DNA of 64,000 bases, taken from assembly GCF_000002875.2 (NCBI RefSeq), contig NC_009416.2, forward strand, positions 7,501 to 71,500, in the 5' to 3' direction. The DNA comes from Leishmania infantum JPCM5. Lineage: Eukaryota > Euglenozoa > Kinetoplastea > Trypanosomatida > Trypanosomatidae. The first letter of the stretch is position 1. Every line of letters begins with the position of its first letter. The position numbers and the translations under genes are program-made. Shown here one piece after another: positions 1 to 10,933 of this stretch. The notes beneath the pieces were generated by a model. That model was given only the letters and a program-made list of their open reading frames with translations. It had not been told where the DNA came from and did not search any database.

Positions 1-253
1 AGTTCACTAGGTGGCACAGATGGGTTTGGTAGGAATTGCTGCGATTCAGCACGTAGACGCGGTACATGGAGAAGCTCAGCACAAACAAAAGGAGAAAGTC
101 CCCGACTACCATATACTGCCGCATCTCATCGGCAATGCTCTCGCGCCGACTGAGGCGGTAGTACCAGTCTTTCTTGAGGGGTAGCATGGACGGCCACGGC
201 CAACTTCCGTACGTTGGGCTGCCGAGGCGGCGCACTGCGGTGAAGCGGAGCAT
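1..253 (-). CDS. Membrane protein, 3'-truncated by window edge
   Basis: The reading frame opens at the ATG whose complement is at 251-253 and stays open for 84 codons to the window edge, so the C-terminal part and stop lie outside. The N-terminus (MLRFTAVRRLGSPTYGSW) is basic, lacks acidic residues and looks like a mitochondrial import signal. Around residues 52-72 there is a hydrophobic stretch (VVGDFLLLFVLSFSMYRVYV) that should span a membrane once. The short, single-span, mitochondrially targeted layout is common among trypanosomatid respiratory-complex accessory subunits, but no family motif is visible, so the function is unknown. It is the most downstream gene of the unit seen here, following the nuclear segregation protein gene after a spacer of about 0.94 kb. 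Confidence 0.6.
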   Translation of the reverse strand, partial: MLRFTAVRRLGSPTYGSWPWPSMLPLKKDWYYRLSRRESIADEMRQYMVVGDFLLLFVLSFSMYRVYVLNRSNSYQTHLCHLVN

Positions 254-1195
254 GGTTTATCTGCGTCGTCGACGTTGGTGTTGCACCGTTACTCCCTTTC
301 CGCGGGCCCTGGTGAGTGCGCAATGAACAAAGGAGCTGAAGAGAGCTGTTGGCAGCTGGTGACCTGTCGTGGTTGACAGCACGTGTAGCCTTCGCCGGGG
401 TTTCTCGGGGATTCTCTTGGTTGGCGAAGCGACAAAGGAGGAGAAAGTGGCACGTTGTTGGAAACAATGGAAGGAGAAGCGGCGACCTGACAACGGGATG
501 CGGACGATAGATGAGAGAGGCATGATGGCATCTCGTGAAACAGGTAGGGCGAAAACGATGTGGCCCACCCGCTAGCTTCGAGGGTCAAAAGCGGCAGTGG
601 TGCGCTGTCCCCTTGACGCCATCGATCTGGTTACGAGTAGCCGCTGCGAATAGGTGCCCGGAGCGCCGGACACCCATTGAACCGGACGTTCGCGGTAGCA
701 TTCACGTGGATCGGGGAGATATGTTTATCTATTACGGGGGAAACGAGCGATAAAGCAAATCGCAGCTACTGCTCGAGAGAGCGAAAGGGGTCCGCGAGAA
801 TGCAAGCAACACCGGCATCCATGCAGCAACAGCTTCACACTTCCGTGCTCTTTGTCTCTTCCGTGGCTCCTTCATGATCCGGGGGGAGGAGGGGGGTAGC
901 ATGTCCACCGCGAAGGGGAGGGAGCGCATGCACCCAGGAAGTCACGCAGGAGCACAGACGCAGAAACAAAGATGCACACAGTCTCATCAACAATTTTGGC
1001 AGGCACACTCGCCGCTGACATCAACGCAGAGAAAAAATCGGAGAGACTTGCAAATAGAGGTTCTCAATCACGACAAGACAAAAGAAAAGTCAATGATGTC
1101 ACGCAGACGATTTCTGTCTGTCTCCTTCGTCACCAACCCCTTTCCAAACTTAGGAATTAAGACTCAATGAACTATGGTTACCTGGAGCAAAAGGG
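254..1195. other. Intergenic spacer, 942 bp
   Basis: This holds the 3' UTR of the Bfr1-like gene and the 5' leader of the gene at the left edge. Only short overlapping open frames occur, on both strands and without family resemblance. No RNA gene, repeat or relic was recognised. Confidence 0.7.
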
Positions 1196-2680
1196 CTAGG
1201 CAGCCTCCTCGGTCGCATGCACCCCTGCCGTCTCCGCACCCTCTGGAGCCTTTGGTAAAGGCGTGTTAGCGCTGTCGTCCGCCTCTTCCTCTTCTTCGTC
1301 GTCGCCGCTAGAGAGCACCAACTCGCCCGTCTGAATGTGTGACTCGTACTGGCTTTTCAGCGTCTCAATGTGGCGAATCTTGTCGTCAATGGTCGCTAGC
1401 GACAGCGCCGGATCGACGTCTATCATCTGGAAAAGACGGATCTTTTCCACCGGGTGCTGCAGAGCACGACCCTTCTGGTCGTTCACTGCGGTGCTCGGCT
1501 TCGCTGCGGAGGTATTCTCCTTTTGCTTCTGCTGATGCTTTTGTTGCTTCTTTGCAGTCTTGCCCAGAGACTTGTTTTCCGACCACTTGCTCTCGCTCAC
1601 CACCACACAGCCTGCGGGTGCCATCTGAGAGGGATCAAAGTGTGCCGCAGCTTCGCGCCTCTTGCGGTCCTCCTCGTCCAGTTGGACCATCATCTTCTTC
1701 TGCTTCAAGTACTGAATCAGCGTGGAACAGGCGCTAATCTCCGTCACGTACGGGTTCTGACGCTTCGCCGCTCGGACACGCTTCGCGGCGATCTTGTGTG
1801 CGTTGCGTCGTTCCTCATACTCCTTTCGACGCTTCTCGCGCTGCTGCTCGAGCTGTTCAAAGTACTTCTTGCGGGCCTCTTTGTTCCACGCGTCCCACTC
1901 GGAAGAGACCTTTTCGCGCTCCGCACGCAGGCTGTCCATGCACTGCGTGATCTCCGAGACACGGGTGCGAAGCTCGTCGCATTGCTTGTACACGTCAGCC
2001 CGGTTGGTCCCATCTGCCTGGGCCTCCTTGTCCTTTGCACGTTTCTTCTGCAGCTTCTCCTCGTATTCCCTGTTCAGGATCCCGATTTGCTCGCAAATGG
2101 CGTGGTACTCCTGTTGAAGTATCACTTCCTGCTCCGTGATCTGCTTAATGGCGTCAGCCAACGGCTGAAGCCGGAGAAGATGTGTCTTGGCGTCCTCCAG
2201 CTTATGGAGACGCTGCTGGTTGCGCCTCTCGGCTCCAAGGCCGCCGCCGCTGCTCTCCATCTTGCGCATCATGTAGTCGATCGCCTCGTCGATTTCTCGG
2301 ACGTTCGTGAAGCCGCCAACCTCTGCCTGCACAGCCCGCAGCTTGTCAGAGATCTCACCGCGGTGCTTGCGCAACTTAGCGATTTCAGCGTCTTGAGCCG
2401 CACGACGGTCCCGCTGAACCTTGCGGCGTGCATCGATCTCATTCAGTTCCTCGAAAAACGCATTTCGCTCCGCATGGCGGGCCTGCGTCACCGCATCGTT
2501 TTGAACGGAGCTCTGCAACTTCTTGATTTTGTCAATGAGTGTGCGCCGCTGCTCCGCCAGCGCCGCGAGCTTCGGCCCGTAATGGGCAATGTTGGGTCGC
2601 GTAGGAGCGCCGGGCATGCTCTGCCACGGCGCCTTCTTTGCCGCGGGACGCGCGGGGGTGGTCTCCTCCTGTGCTGACAT
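1196..2680 (-). CDS. Nuclear segregation protein / Bfr1-like coiled-coil RNP protein
   Basis: The 494-residue protein begins at MSAQEETTPARPAAKK; the frame extends to 2722 only through a non-ATG codon, so the ATG at 2680 is preferred. After a short Pro/Ala-rich N-terminus, residues about 30-330 are almost continuous charged coiled coil (for example EEKLQKKRAKDKEAQ and EQQREKRRKEYEER), followed by a segment containing NPYVTEISACSTLIQYL, a Gln/Lys-rich linker, and an acidic tail (DDEEEEEADD). This arrangement matches the family annotated in trypanosomatids as nuclear segregation protein, related to yeast Bfr1, a polysome- and ER-associated mRNP component. Family membership is recognised from the overall pattern and the NPYVTEI segment; an effect on nuclear segregation or mRNA is known only by family analogy. 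No truncation is seen. Confidence 0.75.
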   Translation of the reverse strand: MSAQEETTPARPAAKKAPWQSMPGAPTRPNIAHYGPKLAALAEQRRTLIDKIKKLQSSVQNDAVTQARHAERNAFFEELNEIDARRKVQRDRRAAQDAEIAKLRKHRGEISDKLRAVQAEVGGFTNVREIDEAIDYMMRKMESSGGGLGAERRNQQRLHKLEDAKTHLLRLQPLADAIKQITEQEVILQQEYHAICEQIGILNREYEEKLQKKRAKDKEAQADGTNRADVYKQCDELRTRVSEITQCMDSLRAEREKVSSEWDAWNKEARKKYFEQLEQQREKRRKEYEERRNAHKIAAKRVRAAKRQNPYVTEISACSTLIQYLKQKKMMVQLDEEDRKRREAAAHFDPSQMAPAGCVVVSESKWSENKSLGKTAKKQQKHQQKQKENTSAAKPSTAVNDQKGRALQHPVEKIRLFQMIDVDPALSLATIDDKIRHIETLKSQYESHIQTGELVLSSGDDEEEEEADDSANTPLPKAPEGAETAGVHATEEAA

Positions 2681-5600
2681 GAATTCAAGGGAAGTCAAGT
2701 GGGGATCGATCGACCTTTCCACGAAACCAATGCCGTTGCCTCTGTGTTTGTGTCTGTGTCTGTGTCTGCTTTCCCTTCAAATGTAAAACTAAGGCGTGGA
2801 ATGAGCAAACGTGCTGAAGCCACATGGGGTTCCCGGTGCCAAGGTACACGGCAGAGTAGATGTGCGGAGTTGAAAGGCAGGGGTAGATGTAGAAAACGTA
2901 TATGGAAGGCGTAAAAAAAAAGAAAAACTCATTCGTCCCAAGCATACGGCGCGAAGCTTCGCAGTTAGGTCCACGTCGAGCCGCCTCCCCTCCATCTGCA
3001 AGAAGCGGTGTGGAGAAAGGAATAGTTCGGATGAAGCCACGAGCCTTTCAGGAAACATGTTGTGCCACTCGGCATCCGTGAACGTCTCTGCTTGCTCTGG
3101 CGAGCGCTTTTCTTTTCCCTCTGCTCGAGCCCCTTGCAGAGCTGTTTATGAGAAATTGAAAAACGAGGCGACGTTTCTTCGGCTCTTGTTGGTGTTCATG
3201 TTTTGCCGGAGGTCCGTGAGAGAAACGTCATAATCGTAACGGGACGCACAAGAAGAAAATGCGGAAGACGTGCGATTTGACGTCCCCACTAACCATCCGG
3301 TGTGCATGCGGGATCAGCATGTGAGAAGGAGCAGGAAACCTTGGCGAGCAGGGTCGCAGGCCCCTTAACGAGACATTAGAAGGCGAATAGGAGGGATTCT
3401 CATGCGCGAACACAACATCCTGGACGCTAAACGAGTACTGGAAGACAAGAGCATAAAAAAGTCAAGATGATAAGTTTGAAGCAGCGTACAGGATGTATAT
3501 TTGTGTCAAAAATCCCGGAAAAGCGAGAAGAACAGCACAAACGAAAAAAAAAGCATATCCGAAGAATGACGGAAGTGAAGAAGCATAAGTCAGCTGACCA
3601 GTTGAGAAGAGAAAAACAAAAAAGAGAGACAGCATGGCAGCGCAGTCGAGTACACCTGACCGAAACGGTGGAGGTGAAGGGAAAGGTTAAGGGTCCTCAC
3701 GATCCACGGTAACGAGCAAGGGGAACAGAGACGAGGGAGAGGAAAGCGAAAAGGGGCGGCGAAACAACAATATAAAAAAATCGTTCTCAAAAACGGCGAA
3801 GAAAAAAAAAGAAAAATTCGAGAAGAAAACCCGGCATGCGCTGCCACTATCTCGCACCCCTCCCTGACACATTGGGAGTGCGTGTGTCGACGTTGTGTTC
3901 GCTTGTAGTGTAGGGGAAGAGATAAGAGCGTGCAGGGTCTTGTGAAGTCAAACGTCTAGGGGGAGAAAAAGAGAACAGACGAAAAAGCAGGTGATTGGCA
4001 CCCTAAGTTAGGTGCAAATGTGTGAAAGCGTTTTCAGGGAAACAACTTATCTCGGCGTATGCTCCGGAAATTCGCGAGTGCGGTTCCCTCGATCTTCATG
4101 GTTTAGCACTCTTTCGGAAACCAGTCAAGCTGGTCGTGAAAGCACGCACTCATTTTTTTTCTATTTGCGTGTAAGTGAGCATGTCGTGGAGATGAACATC
4201 CGCTAACCATGCGTTCCTGCGTGTGTTCAAAAACCACAGCTTGTAAATGGAGGGGGGCTACGTTCGCCGCTGTAAATCAACGTGAACGTATACAGCCATA
4301 AGGAAAAACGCACGCATACAGTAGAGAAAAAGAGGAAAGAGGGAGGCAAATGTGTTCGTTAGCCAAAGAGCCGTGGGGAACGCTGAAAGAGAAAATACTG
4401 GCACACGCCAGCTGGAAAAGAAAGCTCACAAAAAAAAAAGAGTTGCTCCTTTCTCTCTCGTTAATTCTCTTAATAGCACATGTCACCGGGGACGGCTTGC
4501 AGGGACGCAGTGAGGTGTGGATCGGCGGAGCACACACATCATCTACTTATTTGCCTAATGTAGAGGATGGTTTTTGTGTCGTGCATCCCTGTGCCAATGA
4601 GACCGTGGGCGATTTTGATAGTAGGCATGCCGCTAGAGCACAGGTCACGTCCACTGAATGAACGCCATCGACAGGTGCAAAAGCTTTCCAGTTCACATCC
4701 GTAAACCAAGAGAAAACAGAGAGAAGAAATTGAGGCCAAGTCCAGCAGTGACGAAACTTACATCGGTAACAAGTCGTTGTCCCGTAGGCTGTTCGACGCA
4801 CGTCGCACATCATCCCTGTCGCGCACACTTAGGGCCACACATGTAACGCACCGGCAGTCTGTTCACTCATCGCACCATAAATGACACTTCTGTTGTAGAT
4901 GCATATACGCGAGAAGTGGGAGAAGGACGACGAAAAAAAGAGAGTGGAGGCAGTAAAATTGACAACGCAAAACGGGAAAAACACAAAAAAAAAGAAACAA
5001 AGGCAAAGGCGTACACCATTCGCGGAAACGGTGAGAAGGAGAGAGACACGCACAGGATGGATAACGCGCACAGAGAAGGCAAGAGAGACATCTGCATCCC
5101 CCTCTGCGCTTGTGAGTGCGTATCCTTTTACAGAGAAAAACTACGAACAGAGAAGGTTGAACGTAATCAGATAAAAATCAAGATCGCTAAAGAAAAGATA
5201 AAGTTGCACGGTTTGCGATCGCGTTGTTTTCTTCTTTCGATGCGCGCCTTTGTCACGAGACAGGCTACCACTCACAAAGAAAAAAAAAAACTGGAAGAAA
5301 AACGAAAAAGGCAGGACGAAAAGAAAAACAAAGAAGCTGAAAACAGTAAAAACCAAACCGAAGAGAGTTCAGAAAAGCACAAGACGAAGCGATGAACCGC
5401 TAAACATGAAAGGCGAAAGCAATACGAACAGGGAACACTGCTCGGAAGAGACGGGTGCAGAGATCACCATCTTTCATATACCGTGGTGGTATCGCATCAG
5501 CAATTATTTCTTCCACGCGTTAGATCAACGATAAGAGAAGGGAGTTGAAAAAAAAAAAGATGTGTTTGTTTGTATTCTGCCGAGCCTCTTCGGAGGTGCC

Positions 5601-6380
5601 GACTTATGGGCGAATCAGTGCTTAATCGTGAGAGATGCACATGCAAGACGCAAGCTGGCACGCTGTGTGATAGCCCCATCACAGTATAGAAAAACACAAA
5701 GTGGTAGGACTTTCCCTGTCTGCAGAACGCGTTCGTCTCGTGAAAACATAGAGAAAAAAAAGCACAGACACACACGCACACACACGCAAAGAAAGAGTCA
5801 GCAACAGGCTCAACTCCGACTCGCAGAGAGAGAACGAGGGAGATGAGAGACATGGAGGCGCAAGAAGCAGTGAAAAAGAGAAATAGCAATAGGTGGCGAA
5901 ATAGAAGATGCGCGACACGCTTCCCATGGGGGGAAGAAGCTGCGGTCACTTGCTCTGTCATTGTTGCTTTTTCCCCTTTTATCTGCTAGTCTCAGTTATC
6001 CATAGGGCACTGTTGGCGAGCTAAAAAAAAAAGAGCGCTGGTGAAAAAAGAAAATAATGCACCGAAAATGGCAAACATACACGGAAAAACTTCTCTCTTG
6101 ATGATGACGAGCGAAAGAAACCCAGTACAAAAAGGGGGAGAACAACGACAGACGTGAAGTGAGAGAACAATACACGAAAAGCAGGAGAGCGAGATCAAAA
6201 AATTTGTAAAGACCGGAGGGATAAAGGAAGAACAAGGAAAAAGGAAGAGAAGGTGCGTGGCACAGTGATCTATGGTGAGGTGGCACTGTCCTGCAGAAAA
6301 TCGTGCAGCCTCGTGCGTAATACCTCACAGCTGCAGGCCTCTTTTTCGTGTTAGCCCCGTAAGACACTGCTCCACTCTCG
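2681..6380. other. Long spacer, 3.7 kb (probable long 3' UTR)
   Basis: This is the longest gene-free stretch in the window. It follows the stop of the first CCCH gene, so most of it is probably that mRNA's 3' UTR plus the leader of the Bfr1-like gene. The plus strand is strongly purine-rich with many A-runs (for example around 4,430, 4,985, 5,280 and 5,755), so the transcribed strand is pyrimidine-rich. A short TGTGTC repeat sits at 2749-2767 just above the Bfr1-like start. Lysine-rich plus-strand frames here are by-products of the base skew. No gene relic or dispersed repeat was recognised. Confidence 0.65.
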
Positions 6381-7484
6381 CTAAGAGGCATCGTTGCCGA
6401 AGGACGCAAACTGTGAGTGCGTGATGAGACGAAAGACGGCGTCGCTGCCTTCATTCACAAGGAAGCACGGCGCTCCTTGCAGAGACGACATGTCGAGCGG
6501 GAATGCGGCAAGGGTCGGATTCGGCGACGACGCGGACATCTCGGATGCAGGTGGAAGAGACGAAAAGCAGTACGGGGGCGGCCTCGGTGAAGACACGATG
6601 AAAGGCGCACACTGCTGTGGCATAGGTGGTGGCAGCGGAAACTGCTGGGGAGCACTAGCTGACGGCTGGCACACCCTCGGTGTCTTCCCTGGCTGCGTAG
6701 TCTCCGTCGACGGCACCAAGGAATCCTTCTTCCCCATTTCGGCCAGCGCCGCCTTCACGAAAGGGTCCTTCGTAAGTGCCTTGGCCACGTGGCCATGGAG
6801 ATCGGGGCAAGAGGCACCCCTGCAGCACCGTCCGGTAAGCGCGAAGTCCCAGCAGAGGTTGGAGGAGGAGATGAAGTTGTCCGTCAAAATATTCGCCGCT
6901 TTGGCCCTGCTCTTGCGCTGCGGCTCGACGTCGCTGACGAGCCAGAGACGGTACTGTACCTCGTACTCGGTGCTACCGGCAGTCACCTCAATGTCTTCCG
7001 TGCGGAACTCCAGGTATTGCAGGGCAATTCGTCGCCGCGCCAGTAGTGACAGTACCTGCGCAAACTTCTCAGTCACGTTTGCTTTCATGGTGCGGCAGAA
7101 GTAATTGCGCTGCGGGTTTGTATAATACTTGCGCAGGTTGTCAAGCACTTCACGCTTCACGTGAATCTGGTGACAAGTTCGGGGGTCTTTTTCGCGAATT
7201 TTGCCGTAGCACTTGCCGAAGCTGTGCATGAAGCAAATGTCGAGCGAGGCGTTGTTGCGATCGCTCAGCCACCCAGCAGTCGGCTCCACGTCATCCAAGG
7301 AGATCTTGAACGTGTCTGAGTTCCCTTTTGGCGGACCGCGCTGCGTGGCCAGTGCCTCTGAAGAAACCGGCACAATCTCAATGATCGTCGGAACTTCGGT
7401 AATGAGGTCACGCGTGTAGTAATTTTGTCCGAGCCCCGCACCGTTCGCGGGGACGCCGGACTTCGCAAACATATGATCCTGCAT
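6381..7484 (-). CDS. CCCH zinc-finger protein, paralogue 1 (ZC3H39/ZC3H40-like)
   Basis: A 367-residue protein starting at MQDHMFAKSG; the open frame above 7484 has no ATG. It carries two Cys3His clusters. The first, CFMHSFGKC followed by TCHQIH, has spacing C-x7-C-x11-C-x3-H. The second, CWDFALTGRC followed by SCPDLH, has the classical C-x8-C-x5-C-x3-H spacing. Between them lies a conserved block (KYYTNPQRNYFCRTMKA and a following YLEFRTEDI segment) shared with the gene at 12127-13272. The C-terminal third is Pro/Ser/Gln-rich and disordered. Proteins of this type in trypanosomatids bind mRNA and control stability or translation, which replaces promoter control in these organisms. I recall the T. 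brucei pair ZC3H39/ZC3H40 as near neighbours on one chromosome; assigning either name here is an inference from that arrangement. Confidence 0.8.
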   Translation of the reverse strand: MQDHMFAKSGVPANGAGLGQNYYTRDLITEVPTIIEIVPVSSEALATQRGPPKGNSDTFKISLDDVEPTAGWLSDRNNASLDICFMHSFGKCYGKIREKDPRTCHQIHVKREVLDNLRKYYTNPQRNYFCRTMKANVTEKFAQVLSLLARRRIALQYLEFRTEDIEVTAGSTEYEVQYRLWLVSDVEPQRKSRAKAANILTDNFISSSNLCWDFALTGRCCRGASCPDLHGHVAKALTKDPFVKAALAEMGKKDSLVPSTETTQPGKTPRVCQPSASAPQQFPLPPPMPQQCAPFIVSSPRPPPYCFSSLPPASEMSASSPNPTLAAFPLDMSSLQGAPCFLVNEGSDAVFRLITHSQFASFGNDAS

Positions 7485-8590
7485 TGTGAATAGTAGCAAA
7501 ACCGTGCAGCACGGCAATGGGGTGAAGATTGATCGATATAAAGAAGCACACGAATGTAAAGAGGAAAAAGAAACCGCGTCCTATCAAGGTGAAAACACAC
7601 AGAAAGAAGGAAGTTCTCAAAGAAAGATCGAGAAAGCCTTAGCCGGGCGTAAATAACAAAAAAGAAAAACGTACCAAAGAAGGGGGAGCAAACGCAGCAC
7701 TGATCGTTAAACGAAAAGGGATGTTTAGTCTTCTTTCTTGCTCCTTTCCCTTCGTGTTGCCGGTTTGCTTCGCGAGCAACGCGCCTCTCGTGCCAAGGCA
7801 GCCCGAGTTTCGTGTGTCTCTGTGGGAGCGTGAGCGTTTGCAGAGAAGTGAGGACGTGTGTCAATTCTGTGCGTCGGTGCATGCGTTTATCTTTTCTGTC
7901 CTCACGCGTGTGAGATGAGAGAGAGATGGAGGAAAGAGCAAAGAAACAAAAACGACGAAGGTGATTCGTGGAGTTGACAGGATTCATTCCATTTCCTAGC
8001 CGGCCAACAGCGACGTCAACAAGCATGTTGGATGTGGCCTGGAAGCGCGGAAGCTGATCTCTGCATTCCGTTTTCACAGCGCCGCTGTTTATCGCGTTTT
8101 GATGACCTCTACGGGCAGTGCAGGGTCTGCCCCCTCCCTCCCGCCCTCATCCATCACGTCGTGCTCTTTGCCATGTTGCTAGGTAGACCCCGTCACGCGT
8201 GGTACGCAGAGTCATGGTTCCGGCGGCCTGCAGGATTAGCGGCGGATTTGCTGTTTTTCAGAAGTGGCCGCGTATGGGAAAAAAAGTTCTCCGTGCATGC
8301 ATTGCAGCATGAATCGCATGGCCGCGTGCGCAGCCTTTACGGAGTGCAGAGAGGGCCGGCGTGCTGTCTTTGGGAAGGTGTGGTGCTGCTGCTGTTCTTC
8401 GCTTTCTTTGGAAATGTTGTTTATGCCTACAAGGCACAGCAAACCGCGCAGAGCCCAGCCGAGTTGATGCTATTTGCACCTGGCGCCCCTCCCCTTCCCC
8501 TCAGAGGCTACCGGTGACGACCATCTGCCTCGTATGCGGATGCATGCGTACCGCGCATCCTCTCCCTCACCGTCCTCCTGGGGTTGCAGC
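7485..8590. other. Spacer, 1.1 kb
   Basis: This is the leader region of the first CCCH gene and the tail of the degraded locus above it. The right-hand half becomes GC-rich. A 161-codon plus-strand frame (8032-8517) shows no family resemblance and runs against the unit. Nothing else was recognised. Confidence 0.55.
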
Positions 8591-10476
8591 CTATGTGAAG
8601 GCCGTGCTCTGCGGCAGACGCCGAAAGACGTGCGGCGCAACGTGGTTTATATTCGGTGCTGCTCGTTGGCGCCACAAGCGGAGTTCGCTTTGGGCGCTCT
8701 GAGGCAGATCCGCCCACGAGGAACCACAGTGGAGGCCTCGTGACCGTTTTCGAGCAGAGCCGGCGCGTCGCCGCGAGGAAAAGACGAAAATTGTGATGGG
8801 GCATGTGCACGACTCGGGCGGCACACCAAAGCCGACCCATGAGCCGTCCCAGCTCTTCCTCCTTGTCAGCTGCTTGAACGAATCGGTGCTCAGCTGGGTG
8901 CACGTCTGTTTTCCACCGCAGACCGTTCCCAAGTTGTGGTCAAGCGCCACGCCAGCCAACGCAGACATGTTGCAGGTGCAGGTCTCTTCGTCATTCGAGG
9001 TGGCGCTAAGCTTTTCCGCGGCGATTCGGGGCCCCTGCAGAGCTGTCTCCACCGCCTGTCGACCACCCGTCCGTTGGATGCTGTCGATGCAGACCTTCAC
9101 GTGAATTTCGGAGGCGGGTCGCGCGGCACACATAGGATGGCAGGCCGATGTTGCTGTCACTACCCGCATCACCTCTGGGCCAACAGCCAAGTTCATTCGG
9201 GTGCGCTCTTCGCAGAAGCACGGAAAGAAGCACTTGAAAAAGATGACCTTTCCAGATCTGTCACCCCCCCTCCCACACGCACACAGTCGTGGAGCACGAG
9301 TTCTCCCGTGGCTGCGCATCCAGACCCACCTCCGCGTTGCAACGCTGCTCATCTGGCCAGCTGTTGACTTGTCGCGGCCAGAGAATGAGGGTGCCGCCGT
9401 CCGATACGTCCTTTCTTCTCTTCCACGACGGTGGGGGCCCATTCAAGGAGAGGGGTCGGTGCTGCGCTGGGCACACCATAACGATTGCTGCCAGTGAGGG
9501 GAGGGGCCTCGACATCCGCGTCTGTCACCGGCGGCGGAGGAGTGACGCTTTCTGGGAACGCGCGGGGGCACTGGTCGAGGATACTTCCCATGCACCGCAT
9601 CCGTTGCTGCCTCTCGCTTCTCATCTCGCCACACAGATCGGCAAGGTGCATCGCCTTCCCCTGTGCCGCGTGCAAGGGGGCTCCCTCCGCTCTTCTTTGG
9701 CCACTGGTAGGCGTCCATGGGCTGGTTTCGGGCACGGCTTGTAGGACGTGCAGGATGGCCCCTCCTCCTCGTCAGGCTGTGAGAGACGGGTAACCTGCAC
9801 GGGAGCAAGATGGCGCGTATTCGAGGCGTGGGGAGCACATGCGTGCTCTCCTTCGGCTGCTTCCCTCTGCTCACGGTCACCCTGCGGGGATGCGGGCGCC
9901 ATCGGTGCGCCCTGTGCCGTGTAGGCGTCGCATTGTGGGCGCGGCAGCTCCGTAAGGCGGTGGCCACCGTGTTTGAGGCGGGAAGGCAATCACTGGGGCT
10001 GCTGTGGGGGTACACGCGAGTCGGCCATCTCAAACTCACACCTCTTCCAAGACAGAGCGGAATTCCTGAACGGGCACAACCTCGCTGGCCAGCTTCTCTG
10101 CACGCCGCCGAAGAGACGCTGATGAGCTTCCTCACGTTCTCTTCAAGGTGCTGGAGCTCCGAGGTGCGGAGTTCGTCGTAGGCGATGTGAGACGGGGACT
10201 CCCTAGGCGCCTTCATTCCGCTCCCAGAGGAGGAGCTGCCTCTCTTCCCTCCTCCTTTCATCCTCCTCAGGCCGAAAAGCCACGGAAGCGGCTCTGGCAG
10301 GCGCATACTGTGTTGTCCTTTTCGAGCTGCGTCGTGCACGCACCGGGGAGCTCTTCTTCATTTCGAAAAAGTAGCATGATGATTGCGTTGGAGGTGCAGC
10401 AACGCGACCGATTGGAGTCTTCCGAGGAGGGTCTCTCAATGAGTCTCCCGTCATGCCGTCGTGATTCAGAGGTCAT
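8591..10476 (-). pseudogene. Degraded protein-coding gene, family unknown
   Basis: A GC-rich stretch in which protein-like translation continues on the minus strand but keeps changing frame. From a possible start at 10476 (MTSESRRHDG) it passes to a frame containing ELQHLEENVRKLISVSSAA (about 10,200-10,080), then to EVVPVQEFRSVLEEV ending in two stops near 10,045. It then enters a frame rich in charged residues (10,040-9,620), a frame containing LADLCGEMRSERQQRMRCMG (9,735-9,440), and finally a long frame (9,440-8,591) with AARPASEIHVKVCIDSIQ. I count at least five frame changes plus in-frame stops. The natural reading is one ancestral gene of about 500-600 codons that has decayed. I do not recognise the family. 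Some single-base shifts could be assembly errors, but the stops make full function unlikely. The lower boundary is uncertain. Confidence 0.55.
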
Positions 10477-10933
10477 GTAGGTCTCATCGAATGCTGCGAA
10501 TGACAGTGAGGAAGCGATTTTGTATTGAGGGCAACGAACCCATGTGCAGGTGTGATGCGAGCGTGTTCGCATCAAAACGCCAATAGGCCAGGTCCGGCAT
10601 GTGTGTGAGGGGAAAGTCAACATGTCCTATACGATGTTGTGAGAACGGAACATGATCCCGTACGTAGAACCGTGCTCAGTAGTCTTTTCCGTTCATCAGG
10701 GATGAAGCCGATGGCAACGGCTAAGGGCAAGAAAGGAGTACCCTAGAAGAACCAAGCTTTCTCAGCATTCACCACTTCCGAGTACAGGTACACGGCAGTG
10801 TATTATTGAGTACCTGAAAAAGCCTCGCTATGCAGAATAGAGAGTGTTCGGTTCTGCACTCAGTCACAAACACTGCGCGCGTGTACCAGTTTACGCTAGT
10901 GAACGTAATGATGGCGTGAATCGTCCTTTATAC
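10477..10933. other. Spacer between relic and repeat copy 1, 457 bp
   Basis: No open frame of note, tract or repeat was recognised. It lies between the start of the degraded locus and the first dispersed repeat, and is probably part of the 3' UTR of the second CCCH gene. Confidence 0.5.

Noticed and set aside
1454..2677. 407-codon plus-strand frame opposite the Bfr1-like gene
   Set aside because: It is the antisense of a coiled-coil gene with strong GC3 bias; the Leu-rich product is the expected shadow, and no other gene is on this strand.
4899..5395. Lysine-rich plus-strand frames in the 3.7-kb spacer
   Set aside because: These are direct translations of purine-rich DNA with A-runs, so the apparent basic protein is a composition artefact.
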